From assembly GCA_025449515.1 (NCBI GenBank), contig JANWJI010000086.1, positions 1 to 17,901 of the forward strand: a stretch of 17,901 nt of DNA, given 5' to 3'. Position 1 is the first letter of the stretch; each line of letters starts with the position of its first letter. The notes below the pieces were generated by a model. It was not told the DNA's origin, did not search any database, and worked only from the letters and a program-made list of their open reading frames with translations. The translations under genes were made by a program, and so were the position numbers. This document shows, piece by piece, positions 1 to 7,607 of this stretch. This DNA is from Nitrososphaeraceae archaeon. GTDB lineage: Archaea; Thermoproteota; Nitrososphaeria; Nitrososphaerales; Nitrososphaeraceae.

Positions 1-2
1 AG

Positions 3-1931
3 AATGCGGTAGGTTTGGTTCATGTATCACAATTAAATTACGGGAATATGTCTAGTTCCTTGAATAGCAACAAGAACTCCGAAATAAAATTAGCATACAT
101 TCTGCTAACTAATTATGTTGTAAAAAGTTCCGATAAACAGACGGTTTCAAGAGTGATTTCCGAACTAGAAAATGATCTTGCTCCGGGGTTGACGTCCTCA
201 TCGACTATTCCTGACAAAACCAATGCAAATAGCGTTGGAAATTCTACTACAACTTCCACTAAAAACCAACCTCAAGATCAAAATGCTCAATACTTTTCAA
301 CTATCCGAACTGACCTAGCTAACGCTATTGCATACATCAAGGCTGGAAATTATGCCCAGGCCGACGGCACTGTTGTTACTGCGTATTTAGATAACTTTGA
401 ATATCTTGAACCTCCCATTGACAAGTACGATCATAAACTTAAGCTTGACATAGAACTAGCAATGAGAGAACACCTTAGAGAGATGATTAGCAAGAAAGCA
501 CCACCTGGCGAAGTTAGTGCTTATGTTAATGGTATACTGCAAAACGTGAAAAAGGCAGAATCTCTACTTAAAGACAAATCGCAGGTTGAATCAACCATAT
601 CTGGCGATGGTTCCAATAATAAGCTCTCTGCACAGACACTTCAATCGCTGAATACTGGTGGATCGAACGGGAAAAGACTCACTGATATTAAAGCCCTTAG
701 CAAAGGATTTGGAGTCTATACTGGGGATAGGCGGAGTATCGGACAGGCAAATGAATCTTTCAAAGGAATTGTTCGAAACGATGTTGATAAGATTGGGTCT
801 AAATTAGATGATATGCTTTCGATATTTAAAAAAGGCAATTATGATGAGGCATTTTCGACATCCAGATCAGCATATTTGGATAACTACGAACACGTAGAGG
901 TTCCATTGAGGCCGATTAATCCAGACTTTACCTTAGACATGGAAATAAAATTTGCCGAGTTACGAAATCTAATTCAGACAAAAGTGCCATATGATAAGAT
1001 TCAGAGCAAGGTATTCGAGATAAAACAGGGTCTGGATGAATCAGAGAGATTGGTATCTGGAACTGGGGTAGTGGCACCTGGGATTGCATTCTCTACATCA
1101 TTTTCAATTATATTCAGAGAAGGGCTTGAATCGGCTCTGATTATAGGAGCCGTCCTAACGTATTTGGAAGCATCTAGGAATAATAAGTTTAAGAAGCACG
1201 TTTATTATGGTATTATAATCGCTATCGCCGCGACTGCCGCGACGTGGTCTATCGCGCAATATATTATAGAAATATCAGGGGCAAATAGGGAGATTATTGA
1301 GGCAGTAGCTGGCATTTCCGCAGTCGCAGTTTTGTTCTGGGTTAGCTTCTGGGTACTGAATAAAATTGAAACAAAGAAATGGATAGAATTTGTAAAAGCA
1401 AAGGTGTGGAAGGCAACTACCACGGGTAGTGTCATAGTGTTTGTTATGCTTTCTTTCTTTACCATTTATAGAGAGGGATTTGAAACGGTCCTTTTTTATC
1501 AAGCTATTCTATCTTTTGCCAAATATATGGAATGGTATGTGACAGCAGGATTGATTTCTGGCCTTGCCGTAATAATTGGGATAGTGTTTCTTATTCGAAG
1601 ACTGGGCAAGAAATTGCCTCTTCGAGTACTATTCGGCTTGACTATGGGAGTTGGAGCTTACATGTCAATTGCATTTATGGGTAACGCAATCCGATCATTT
1701 CAGGAACTTGGGTACATTTCGACGACGAGTCTTATTGGGACTGTTCCGAGGTTAGATATAAATTTGGCAGAAATGACTGGCATCCATCCTACACTTGAAT
1801 CAGTCATCGCTCAGCTTATTCTACTTGCGATATATGTAGTAGGTTCCACATATGTATTGGTAATTAAACCAAGGAAAACGAAGTCTATTGAAAGTGCAAG
1901 AAAGTCCATGGCAGATATCGAGAAAAAATAG
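3..1931 (+). CDS. FTR1-family iron permease, 5' end cut by the window edge
   Basis: Membrane permease of the FTR1/EfeU family, which moves ferric iron across the cytoplasmic membrane. The reading frame is open to the left edge, so the true start lies outside; TTG at 15 is only the first possible start inside the window. Counting from that TTG, two REGxE signatures are seen, REGLE at about 368-372 and REGFE at about 486-490, each in a hydrophobic helix, as in FTR1 where these glutamates handle iron. About seven hydrophobic segments follow residue 355. The N-terminal half is hydrophilic and holds two copies of a domain of about 90 residues (about 96-185 and 257-347), each with an AYLDN[FY]E motif followed by a D-x-E helix; residues 22-60 may be the tail of a third copy. 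A Ser/Thr/Asn-rich linker separates the copies. The next gene downstream is a small regulator whose promoter has a DtxR-like palindrome, which fits an iron setting. The family call is firm; the role of the duplicated domain is inferred. Confidence 0.88.
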   Translation, partial: NAVGLVHVSQLNYGNMSSSLNSNKNSEIKLAYILLTNYVVKSSDKQTVSRVISELENDLAPGLTSSSTIPDKTNANSVGNSTTTSTKNQPQDQNAQYFSTIRTDLANAIAYIKAGNYAQADGTVVTAYLDNFEYLEPPIDKYDHKLKLDIELAMREHLREMISKKAPPGEVSAYVNGILQNVKKAESLLKDKSQVESTISGDGSNNKLSAQTLQSLNTGGSNGKRLTDIKALSKGFGVYTGDRRSIGQANESFKGIVRNDVDKIGSKLDDMLSIFKKGNYDEAFSTSRSAYLDNYEHVEVPLRPINPDFTLDMEIKFAELRNLIQTKVPYDKIQSKVFEIKQGLDESERLVSGTGVVAPGIAFSTSFSIIFREGLESALIIGAVLTYLEASRNNKFKKHVYYGIIIAIAATAATWSIAQYIIEISGANREIIEAVAGISAVAVLFWVSFWVLNKIETKKWIEFVKAKVWKATTTGSVIVFVMLSFFTIYREGFETVLFYQAILSFAKYMEWYVTAGLISGLAVIIGIVFLIRRLGKKLPLRVLFGLTMGVGAYMSIAFMGNAIRSFQELGYISTTSLIGTVPRLDINLAEMTGIHPTLESVIAQLILLAIYVVGSTYVLVIKPRKTKSIESARKSMADIEKK

Positions 1932-2303
1932 TAGTAGTCTAAATAGGAGTTGCATTCGCAATTATTTACCTTGGGACAAATCATTAGCTTGGTTTTCCGA
2001 CTCTGCTTTGAATATAAGGCTTCGGACTAAAAGCGTATGGACAGGTATCTCTAGCAGAGATCTTTTCCTGTGTAGATAGAAAATACGATGTATTTATTTT
2101 GACACTAGTTGTATTACGTTCTTGACAGGACATTTGTGAACTAACAAGATCATTTCTATTCGCATCTATTCTTAGCTTGTCATATGATGTTCTTACAAAG
2201 TATGGTATACATACATTGAAATTCGTTTATTAGGTTCGCACCAAATTTTCATTTTTTATTTTGATTAGGCGTTATTAAAAGACGTATTAAACTTGGTACA
2301 TCG
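1932..2303. other. noncoding gap after the iron permease
   Basis: No credible gene is seen in these 372 bases. A short hairpin (TTGC-ATTC-GCAA at 1950-1961, followed by TTATTT) could end permease transcription, but the stem is only four base pairs. The open frame at 1888-2079 overlaps the permease end and shows no protein-like features. Confidence 0.5.
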
Positions 2304-2339
2304 TTTAAATATTAGGTAAACCTAATTAGTATAGCCTAA
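2304..2339 (+). promoter_or_regulatory. TATA box with tandem TTAGG-N4-CCTAA operators
   Basis: A TATA-like TTTAAATATT (2304-2313) runs directly into TTAGGTAAACCTAA (2312-2325), whose arms extend to a perfect 7-base inverted repeat, ATTAGGT-AA-ACCTAAT (2311-2326). A second 14-base unit, TTAGTATAGCCTAA (2326-2339), abuts it and departs from the motif at one base. Transcription should start near 2334, so the two units cover the TATA box and start site, as expected of repressor operators. The same motif lies on the hyuA promoter at 16734-16747. The half-sites match those of DtxR/IdeR iron boxes; which protein binds them is unknown. Confidence 0.7.
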
Positions 2340-2345
2340 TAAGAC

Positions 2346-2678
2346 ATGAACATGATAGACTCACGCAATTATTTTCAATATGATGATTCTAATGTCCTGC
2401 CTATGTTAAGAGAGATAGCTGACAAGGTTACTTATAGTATAATAACGTCAACTATGAGTTCGCCCAAAACTGCATCCGAAATATGCTGCGAATACAAGTT
2501 GCCTTTGAGCTCCACATATAAGAAAATTCAAAAATTACAAAAATCTGGGCTAATTTCAATTGAGAAAATTCAATTCGATAGCAAAGGGAAAAAGATCCTT
2601 TATTATCGAAGCAAGATAAAGTCTTTGGAAGTTAACCTAAACCAGCAGGGCTTGGCATTACAGCTAATTAGGATCTGA
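2346..2678 (+). CDS. small winged-helix transcription regulator
   Basis: Predicted DNA-binding regulator of 110 residues, close to a bare ArsR-like winged-helix domain. After about 17 variable residues, a helix (LREIADKVTYSII) leads into a helix-turn-helix at about 38-68 (SPKTASEICCEYKLPLSSTY, then the recognition helix with KIQKLQKSGLI), followed by a two-stranded wing (about 69-95) with basic residues GKKILYYRSK. No ligand-binding domain is present, although CC at 48-49 could sense metal or redox state. ATG at 2346 was chosen because the TATA box at 2304-2313 puts transcription start about 12 bases upstream; ATG at 2352 is the alternative. Its promoter is covered by tandem palindromes, so autoregulation or control by a DtxR-type repressor is likely. 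It follows the iron permease on the same strand but after a 414-base gap and with its own promoter, so it is not strictly in an operon with it. Confidence 0.75.
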   Translation: MNMIDSRNYFQYDDSNVLPMLREIADKVTYSIITSTMSSPKTASEICCEYKLPLSSTYKKIQKLQKSGLISIEKIQFDSKGKKILYYRSKIKSLEVNLNQQGLALQLIRI

Positions 2679-3176
2679 ATGATAGCCAGGCTACTAGGGA
2701 TCAAACTTGAGTAGCATATTCAGCATGATTCAAGCGAAAAGATGATTCCACGGCAAAAACCGTTCTAATTTAGTGCATCGGATTCTTTGGTCATTGTAGT
2801 TTCACGTCAATAAGAGGTTTAATATAATATATATTTCAAGACTGTGTGAATACTCTGGAAACTTTGATTCACCCACAAATGCCTTACAATCTTGACGTCC
2901 TATGATGTCCAGAATTGGATTGCACAAGTACTTTGGCCGCACGCTACAGTCTTAGACAGTCTTAATCAGTATCTCTGAGCTGAAATAAATTGCAATATCG
3001 TCTGGTAATATAACGTCAAATATACTAGTTTTAGTATTTAGACTGTATCGTGACTAACGATGTTCCAAAAATATATTGTTGGGGGCATGAAAGCCCATAA
3101 TTCTGTAGGAAAACTTCTAATTTTATAGGATAGAATTCGTGTCTAAAAAATAACAGGTACTATCAGTCACATTTCA
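2679..3176. other. long noncoding upstream region of the protease
   Basis: About 500 AT-rich bases without a credible gene. Two TATA-like stretches occur on the plus strand (about 2818-2832 and 3067-3076), but what follows them is only open frames under 20 codons. A weak hairpin with stem GGGC/GCCC lies near 3082-3096. No tRNA or repeat was recognised. Confidence 0.45.
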
Positions 3177-3182
3177 TTTATA
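3177..3182 (+). promoter_or_regulatory. TATA box of the subtilase gene
   Basis: TTTATA lies 25-30 bases before ATG 3207, which would make the mRNA leaderless or nearly so. This supports the chosen start. No ribosome binding site precedes the ATG. Confidence 0.45.
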
Positions 3183-3206
3183 CGGATTAGCTGTGCATAA
3201 ATAGGA

Positions 3207-4778
3207 ATGAATTCTATTAGTAAGACTGCGCTTTTTTTTGCCTTGGCAGTCACCTTGTTTTCAACATCATTTAGTATCATGGGCTATTATCGGAACTATT
3301 CGGCCTTTGCTTTGCAAGAGCAATTTCAGGATAAACAACTGAAGGTAGGTAGCTCATTGACTAGATCAGCTTATTTATCGTCATCAGAATATCCTGACGG
3401 TACGGCATTTTCAAGCAGTTCTGTCGCGCCGTCAGTACAAGACATTATGCCAAGTTCGATTCCCAATCTTGATAAGACATCGATAGACAGTCAAAAAGAT
3501 CCAACATTAAACGCTACGGATATTTTTCACAATTCTCTTTCATCAAGACTCGCTCTGCAAAAAGAAGCACGTCAGGAGATAGGTGGTCAATACATTGTAG
3601 TTCTCAAACAGGAGGCTAATAGTTTGTCCACCTCGGGAGAATCCGACATTTCAAACGGTAACGAAATGAGAGCAATGGCTAGTGAGATCAAAAGTAGAGG
3701 TGCAGAAATACTCAATATTTATCGTCATGCTCTAAGTGGATATACCATAAAGGTAGGCGACAATCCAGATCTTTTGACGAATCTAAAAGATGACCCAAGA
3801 GTGGCGACAGTGGAGCAGGATCAGAAGGTGAGAATGTTTTCTCAAGTCGTCCCGACTGGGATAGAGAGGATAGGGGCTAGTCCATTAAATACCAATCTCG
3901 CCAAAACCACAACACAGGCTAAAGGAGGGGGAAGCATCTCTGTGAACGCTGATATTGCGATTTTAGACACCGGCATAGACATGAACCACCCTGATCTGAA
4001 TGTTTATGCTCAAAAGACATTTGTCGCCGGGACTTCAACTGCTAACGACGACAATGGTCACGGGACCCATGTCGCTGGAATAGCAGCAGCGATGGACAAT
4101 TCCTTTGGTGTAGTTGGTGTAGCACCCGGGGCAAGACTCTGGGCAGTTAAGGTCTTGGACAGGAGTGGAGCAGGTGCACTATCCGATGTCATAGCTGGAA
4201 TAGACTACATTACAGGGCATGCCAATGAAATTGATGTTGTGAATATGAGTTTTGGTTGTCAGTGCGATTCTACCGCACTCAATTCAGCGGTAAACAATGC
4301 CGTATCTGCTGGAATTACATTTGTGGCTGCTGCTGGAAATAGCGGACAAGATGATTCTACTTTTTCTCCGGCATCTAACCCCAATGTAATAGCCGTGGGT
4401 GCGATCGCCGACAGCGATGGGAGATGTGGCGGATTGGGCCCCTCTACACAGTATGGCAACGATGATACATTTGCTACATTTAGCAATTATGGGCCCAAGG
4501 TAACAATTGCCGCTCCTGGAGTGAATATCCTATCAACCTATTATGGTGGCTCGTACACCACATTAAGTGGAACAAGTATGGCGGCTCCTCATGTTGCTGG
4601 GGCAGCTGCTCTTTATAAGGCATCTCATCCGAATGCATCACCAGCTGATGTAAAAAGCGCACTTACCAATTTCGCAACAAGTCCCTCAATTACTTGCGAC
4701 GGAGATGGTCATGGATATTTCACCGGGTCCCCGTACTCCACCAACGAGCCATTACTATATGTGAGGAATATGAAATAA
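3207..4778 (+). CDS. secreted subtilisin-like serine protease (S8) with I9 propeptide
   Basis: Exported endopeptidase of family S8, 523 residues. Residues 1-36 form a Sec-type signal (hydrophobic about 6-25, possible cleavage after AFA near 33-35). A Ser-rich linker follows, then an inhibitor-I9 propeptide (about 127-210, starting GGQYIVVLK and ending VATVEQDQKV) that would fold and inhibit the enzyme before maturation. The catalytic domain (about 215-520) has the full triad and oxyanion residue: Asp254 in ILDTGID, His285 in NGHGTHVAG, Asn378 in AAAGNSG and Ser457 in SGTSMAAPHVAG. Four cysteines (351, 353, 407, 497) lie in the mature domain and could form two disulfides outside the cell. No C-terminal anchor is visible, so the enzyme is probably released or held by the cell surface. 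It stands alone with its own promoter. The family call is firm; the substrate is unknown. Confidence 0.93.
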   Translation: MNSISKTALFFALAVTLFSTSFSIMGYYRNYSAFALQEQFQDKQLKVGSSLTRSAYLSSSEYPDGTAFSSSSVAPSVQDIMPSSIPNLDKTSIDSQKDPTLNATDIFHNSLSSRLALQKEARQEIGGQYIVVLKQEANSLSTSGESDISNGNEMRAMASEIKSRGAEILNIYRHALSGYTIKVGDNPDLLTNLKDDPRVATVEQDQKVRMFSQVVPTGIERIGASPLNTNLAKTTTQAKGGGSISVNADIAILDTGIDMNHPDLNVYAQKTFVAGTSTANDDNGHGTHVAGIAAAMDNSFGVVGVAPGARLWAVKVLDRSGAGALSDVIAGIDYITGHANEIDVVNMSFGCQCDSTALNSAVNNAVSAGITFVAAAGNSGQDDSTFSPASNPNVIAVGAIADSDGRCGGLGPSTQYGNDDTFATFSNYGPKVTIAAPGVNILSTYYGGSYTTLSGTSMAAPHVAGAAALYKASHPNASPADVKSALTNFATSPSITCDGDGHGYFTGSPYSTNEPLLYVRNMK

Positions 4779-5012
4779 TTCAACGACACTAGTCCAGGGA
4801 ACCACCATACAGGAGGAGTACTATTTAATATCATTGATTGGGATGGGTAGCCTAAAAATCATGAATAATGTCGCATTTTAGGTCATGAATTCAAAGACTA
4901 TTATGTGTTCACGAATAATACGCACGATTAATTAAAGCCTGACGATAAATTCGAGGACTAACCTTACTCAGATCTCTGCCAGTCAGGATATCGGTAATTA
5001 ATCTTACAGGAG

Positions 5013-5336
5013 TCATCTAATTGAAAAGCCGTATCTTTTTATCCAAAGTCTGCCACTATCAGAGACCCTCCATTTAGACCCATAAAAATTCTCTTTCTTG
5101 ATCCATCTATTACGGGTAAGGAAGCTCATCCAAGACGAAATTACTTGCTCGTTCCAACCCATGCTATGCATGATTTGACTTTCCGATTGGCCTTTGAATA
5201 TGCAGTCAAGAACGTAAACAGCTGCAGTTAGTCCTGATATACGCTTGTTATCGTCATTCTTTTGTGGGAGGGAATCATTGGCTAGCGTTAGCAGTTCATT
5301 CAGACATTTGTTAGACTCGTATATAACAATTAGCAA
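5013..5336 (-). CDS. small helix-turn-helix protein, TTG start
   Basis: Predicted small DNA-binding protein of 107 residues. A leading helical part (1-24) is followed by a probable winged-helix domain: GLTAAVYVLDCIFKG (about 35-49), a helix-turn-helix SESQIMHSMGWNEQVISSWMS (about 51-71), LTRNRWIKKE, then a wing GSKWRVSDSGRLWIKRYG (about 86-103). The SDSGRLWIKRYG end resembles the TxKG-x-x-W/F endings of archaeal winged-helix regulators. The frame holds no ATG upstream of the helix-turn-helix, and a TAG stop lies 7 codons before the TTG at 5336, so TTG is the best start; a weak TATA-like CTATAA (minus strand, 5371-5376) lies 35-40 bases upstream. Gene reality is likely but not certain, since the start is unusual and the function rests on a fold-like pattern only. 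Confidence 0.55.
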   Translation of the reverse strand: MLIVIYESNKCLNELLTLANDSLPQKNDDNKRISGLTAAVYVLDCIFKGQSESQIMHSMGWNEQVISSWMSFLTRNRWIKKENFYGSKWRVSDSGRLWIKRYGFSIR

Positions 5337-5598
5337 ATCGAGACCTATACTCTATGTGTTCAAGAGATTGTTATAGAATTCGTGCACGATGTCTCAATAT
5401 TATGTAATTAGAAGGTATTGCTGATTGTCATCTAGTAATAGATCATTAGATGCTGCGTTTAAAAATATGATAGGATTATCCTCAATTTAGATTAGATTGA
5501 ATCATAATATAGTTCTCCGTAGATCAGAAAAGGCGACATCATTTGACACTGTATTGAACTTTGAAATGTCCCAAGAAATCGCTTGTATCTATATTTTC

Positions 5599-5613
5599 GT
5601 TCAGTAAATGAAC
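5599..5613 (-). terminator. possible hairpin after the secreted-protein gene
   Basis: A perfect 5-base stem GTTCA/TGAAC with a 5-base loop starts 10 bases past the stop of the minus-strand gene ending at 5623. No T run follows on the minus strand, so a terminator role is only a suggestion. Confidence 0.2.
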
Positions 5614-5622
5614 AAGAACCAA

Positions 5623-6408
5623 TCATTTGGTATATGAAATCAGATCGTATTTGTATTGAAGTTGGCCTAGGTTGTTGTATACCTCTGCTTTAATAGGCAG
5701 AGGAATGTCGGGAGTAATCCAAATACGACTGGTTTTGGGGCCTAAGGTATAACTTAAGACGTAGGCATTAAATGTCCCTGCTTTTGTATGTATATTTTCC
5801 TGCGATGTTACCTTTACAGGAATCGTAGTTACCTCTGTAGAAATCGAATTCCATTCAGCTCCTACAACTAAATATTGCGGTTGTAACGCAATATCTCTGA
5901 TTTCCAAAATAGATGATTCTACAGGTTCATAATATGGTAAAAAGTTGCGAATTATTGGTCCGGCATTAGTTAGTTGCTGCTTCGACATCATAACTACTCC
6001 ATCAGAGTTAACGTTCGGACGTGTGGTTATTTTTGCATTCGTGGCATTTGCAACGTGTAATAATACCTTCCAAAGGCTCTGGTCCTTATTATTACCTCTG
6101 TTCTGCACAAATTTCATCGCTACCGTTGAATTTACAAGAGAGCTATGTTCTCCTAGACTGCTCCAAGGAGAGGCATGACTTCCTATTCTTGTTAACGAAT
6201 AGTTTAATGCTGTTCCTGGATGAATTGTCTTGCCAATTGTCCATAAATTAGAACTGGTCGGTGGCTTAAATATCGAGGCCGGGCTAGCGAAACCGCCACC
6301 AATAGCAATGATAGCGATGCTCACACCAAGTCCAAATACCGCCATAATTCCAAAAATTAATAATATTTTGAGCTTTGGGGACGTATTGAAGCAAAATAAC
6401 GATGCCAT
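5623..6408 (-). CDS. membrane-anchored secreted protein of unknown function
   Basis: I do not recognise a named family. The 261-residue protein has one hydrophobic segment (about 12-38, after the basic residues PKLK), consistent with an uncleaved anchor or signal, and then an extracytoplasmic domain. Three N-x-S/T sites (N69, N93, N121) could be glycosylated. The C-terminal half is rich in beta strands: VVGAEWNSIS (181-190), TIPVKVTSQENI, TKAGTFNAYVLSYTLG (208-223), RIWITPDIPLPIKAEVY (228-244) and QYKYDLISY. The pattern of a modified ligand or lipid probe ending 'W-x-x-P-x-P-x-K-x-E' recalls LolA/DUF3108-type barrels; this is a weak analogy. ATG at 6408 starts with the anchor. The DNA for residues about 173-189 recurs nearly unchanged at 9381-9430, outside any gene. 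It is oriented like the small HTH gene downstream, but a 286-base gap separates them. Confidence 0.7.
   Translation of the reverse strand: MASLFCFNTSPKLKILLIFGIMAVFGLGVSIAIIAIGGGFASPASIFKPPTSSNLWTIGKTIHPGTALNYSLTRIGSHASPWSSLGEHSSLVNSTVAMKFVQNRGNNKDQSLWKVLLHVANATNAKITTRPNVNSDGVVMMSKQQLTNAGPIIRNFLPYYEPVESSILEIRDIALQPQYLVVGAEWNSISTEVTTIPVKVTSQENIHTKAGTFNAYVLSYTLGPKTSRIWITPDIPLPIKAEVYNNLGQLQYKYDLISYTK
5843..5892. repeat. 50-base dispersed repeat, copy inside the secreted-protein gene
   Basis: Matches 9381-9430 in the same orientation with 47 of 50 bases identical (43 of the first 44). This copy codes for the LQPQYLVVGAEWNSI stretch of the secreted protein; the other copy is noncoding. Confidence 0.85.
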
Positions 6409-6867
6409 ATATTATTGAATGTATCTCTGCTCTATTCCAAATCTAATGATAATACATATTTTGAACGTTACAATAGTAAATCATTATTATATTTTGCCGT
6501 AAATTCTATACCTACTTGAGAAGATGGTTGAGTGGTATGTTTCACAATGTGGCGACCACGAAGGAGCATGAAAGGTCGAGACACCTCTATATGTTGGCGC
6601 TTTTTGCGGACTTTTCACTAGTTTAATTAAATTGGAATATTCGAAGCCGTGAAGTGATCCAGGAGATTGCATCCATTAGCGTCTAGCAAGATTAACACGC
6701 AAATTGGCCCTGTGTATGTTGATCATACAACCAGATTTCAAGTATTACTGGGGAATTAACGCTACGTACGTTCTGAAATATATCATTGTATGTTCTAATA
6801 TAAAAAAATATAATGAAAGATTTCAGCACATGAATAAAAAAATATTACTATAAAACTCAACAGCGTG
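6409..6867. other. divergent noncoding region between two genes
   Basis: About 460 AT-rich bases separate the minus-strand secreted-protein gene from the plus-strand winged-helix gene, so promoters for both lie here. The open frame at 6487-6672 (minus) has no recognisable domain and looks like chance. A short stem GTTG-ATCATA-CAAC lies near 6719-6732. Long A/T runs occur at 6795-6855. Confidence 0.4.
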
Positions 6868-6868
6868 G

Positions 6869-6878
6869 TTTTTATTTT
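6869..6878 (+). promoter_or_regulatory. TATA box deciding the start of the winged-helix gene
   Basis: TTTTTATTTT is centred 28 bases before ATG 6902. Transcription would begin near 6900, downstream of the alternative GTG at 6881, so a leaderless ATG 6902 start is favoured. Confidence 0.5.
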
Positions 6879-6901
6879 AAGTGATTAATCATGTTAATAT
6901 A

Positions 6902-7174
6902 ATGAAACATAGGAATAGATTAGAAATAATTGCGCTAATTTTGCAAAACGCTGTCGAAACTAATGGGGCAACTCAGAAAAGAATAATGTATAAGGCATAT
7001 TTATCATATCATCATTTAAAAAGCTACTTGGTACTATTACGTCAAAATGAGCTACTATTCTATGATGAATTTCGACGAACTTATAAGACTACAGAAAAGG
7101 GAGAACGTTTCCTCAATATTTATTATGGATTAAACGAGGTTGTTTCCATGACAAATACTATAATTTCACGGTAA
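6902..7174 (+). CDS. archaeal winged-helix protein (HTH_45-like)
   Basis: Small putative DNA-binding regulator of 90 residues, of a type found in many copies in thaumarchaeal genomes. It begins MKHRNRLEIIALILQNA, followed by the hallmark GATQKRIMYKAYLSYHHLKSYL (recognition helix about 24-44), then LLRQNELLFYDEFRRTYKTTEKGERFLNIYYGL, where the wing leads into the conserved TTEKG turn. The frame could be extended to GTG 6881, but the TATA box at 6869-6878 puts transcription start near 6900 and favours ATG 6902 with no leader. It stands alone: divergent from the secreted-protein gene, with no partner downstream. The fold call is firm; the target genes and signal are unknown. A larger annotation using GTG 6881 would add 7 residues. 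Confidence 0.8.
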   Translation: MKHRNRLEIIALILQNAVETNGATQKRIMYKAYLSYHHLKSYLVLLRQNELLFYDEFRRTYKTTEKGERFLNIYYGLNEVVSMTNTIISR

Positions 7175-7578
7175 AGCTATTGTCCGGAATAAGCCTTCTT
7201 TCGTTTATGAATTGAACTTTACCGTTCATAGCAAATGCATCAGATAAATAACCAACGAATTATTTTTAGCTCTAGCGTGATCCCAGTGTAGATTTTCGAG
7301 CAATCTATTGTTCCCAGATGTTATATACACCAAATTCAATAGTAGATGACCTAATTCCTCATCAAATCTATCCACATGGGCTCGATTCCAGAGTAATTAC
7401 TTATATTGTTACTAATCTAGGTTAGTATTATTCATGGCAGATTTTATTCCTGATCTATAATATTAAAAGGAGTAACCTAATATTGGTTGAACATTCGAGC
7501 ATATTTGAGGAATTTAAGCTTAGTTATTCGGTTATATTTACCAAATAAGATTAGTTTCGGATGTAATCCAGAAACATA
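7175..7578. other. noncoding gap upstream of hflX
   Basis: About 400 AT-rich bases with no credible gene. Two imperfect palindromes are visible: ACTAATCTAGGTTAGT near 7414-7429 (one mismatch pair) and AACC-n7-GGTT at 7474-7488. They vaguely echo the CTAA/TTAG half-sites of the operators elsewhere in the window but lack the exact TTAGG-N4-CCTAA form. No tRNA was found despite a CTCGATTCC stretch near 7381. Confidence 0.4.
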
Positions 7579-7586
7579 GTTATAAC
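7579..7586 (+). promoter_or_regulatory. TATA box of hflX
   Basis: GTTATAAC is centred about 26 bases before ATG 7608, which predicts a leaderless transcript. No Shine-Dalgarno sequence is seen. Confidence 0.45.
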
Positions 7587-7607
7587 TAATCCTGAATATT
7601 CCAATAA

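Noticed and set aside
1205..1502. Minus-strand frames inside the iron permease
   Set aside because: Shadow frames opposite hydrophobic helices of a clear permease gene.
6487..6672. 61-codon minus-strand frame in the divergent gap
   Set aside because: No domain, signal or helix pattern, no fitting promoter; the composition looks random.
7414..7429. ACTAATCTAGGTTAGT as a third copy of the TTAGG-N4-CCTAA operator
   Set aside because: The half-sites are CTAA/TTAG in the opposite order and spacing, and no promoter is in register with it.
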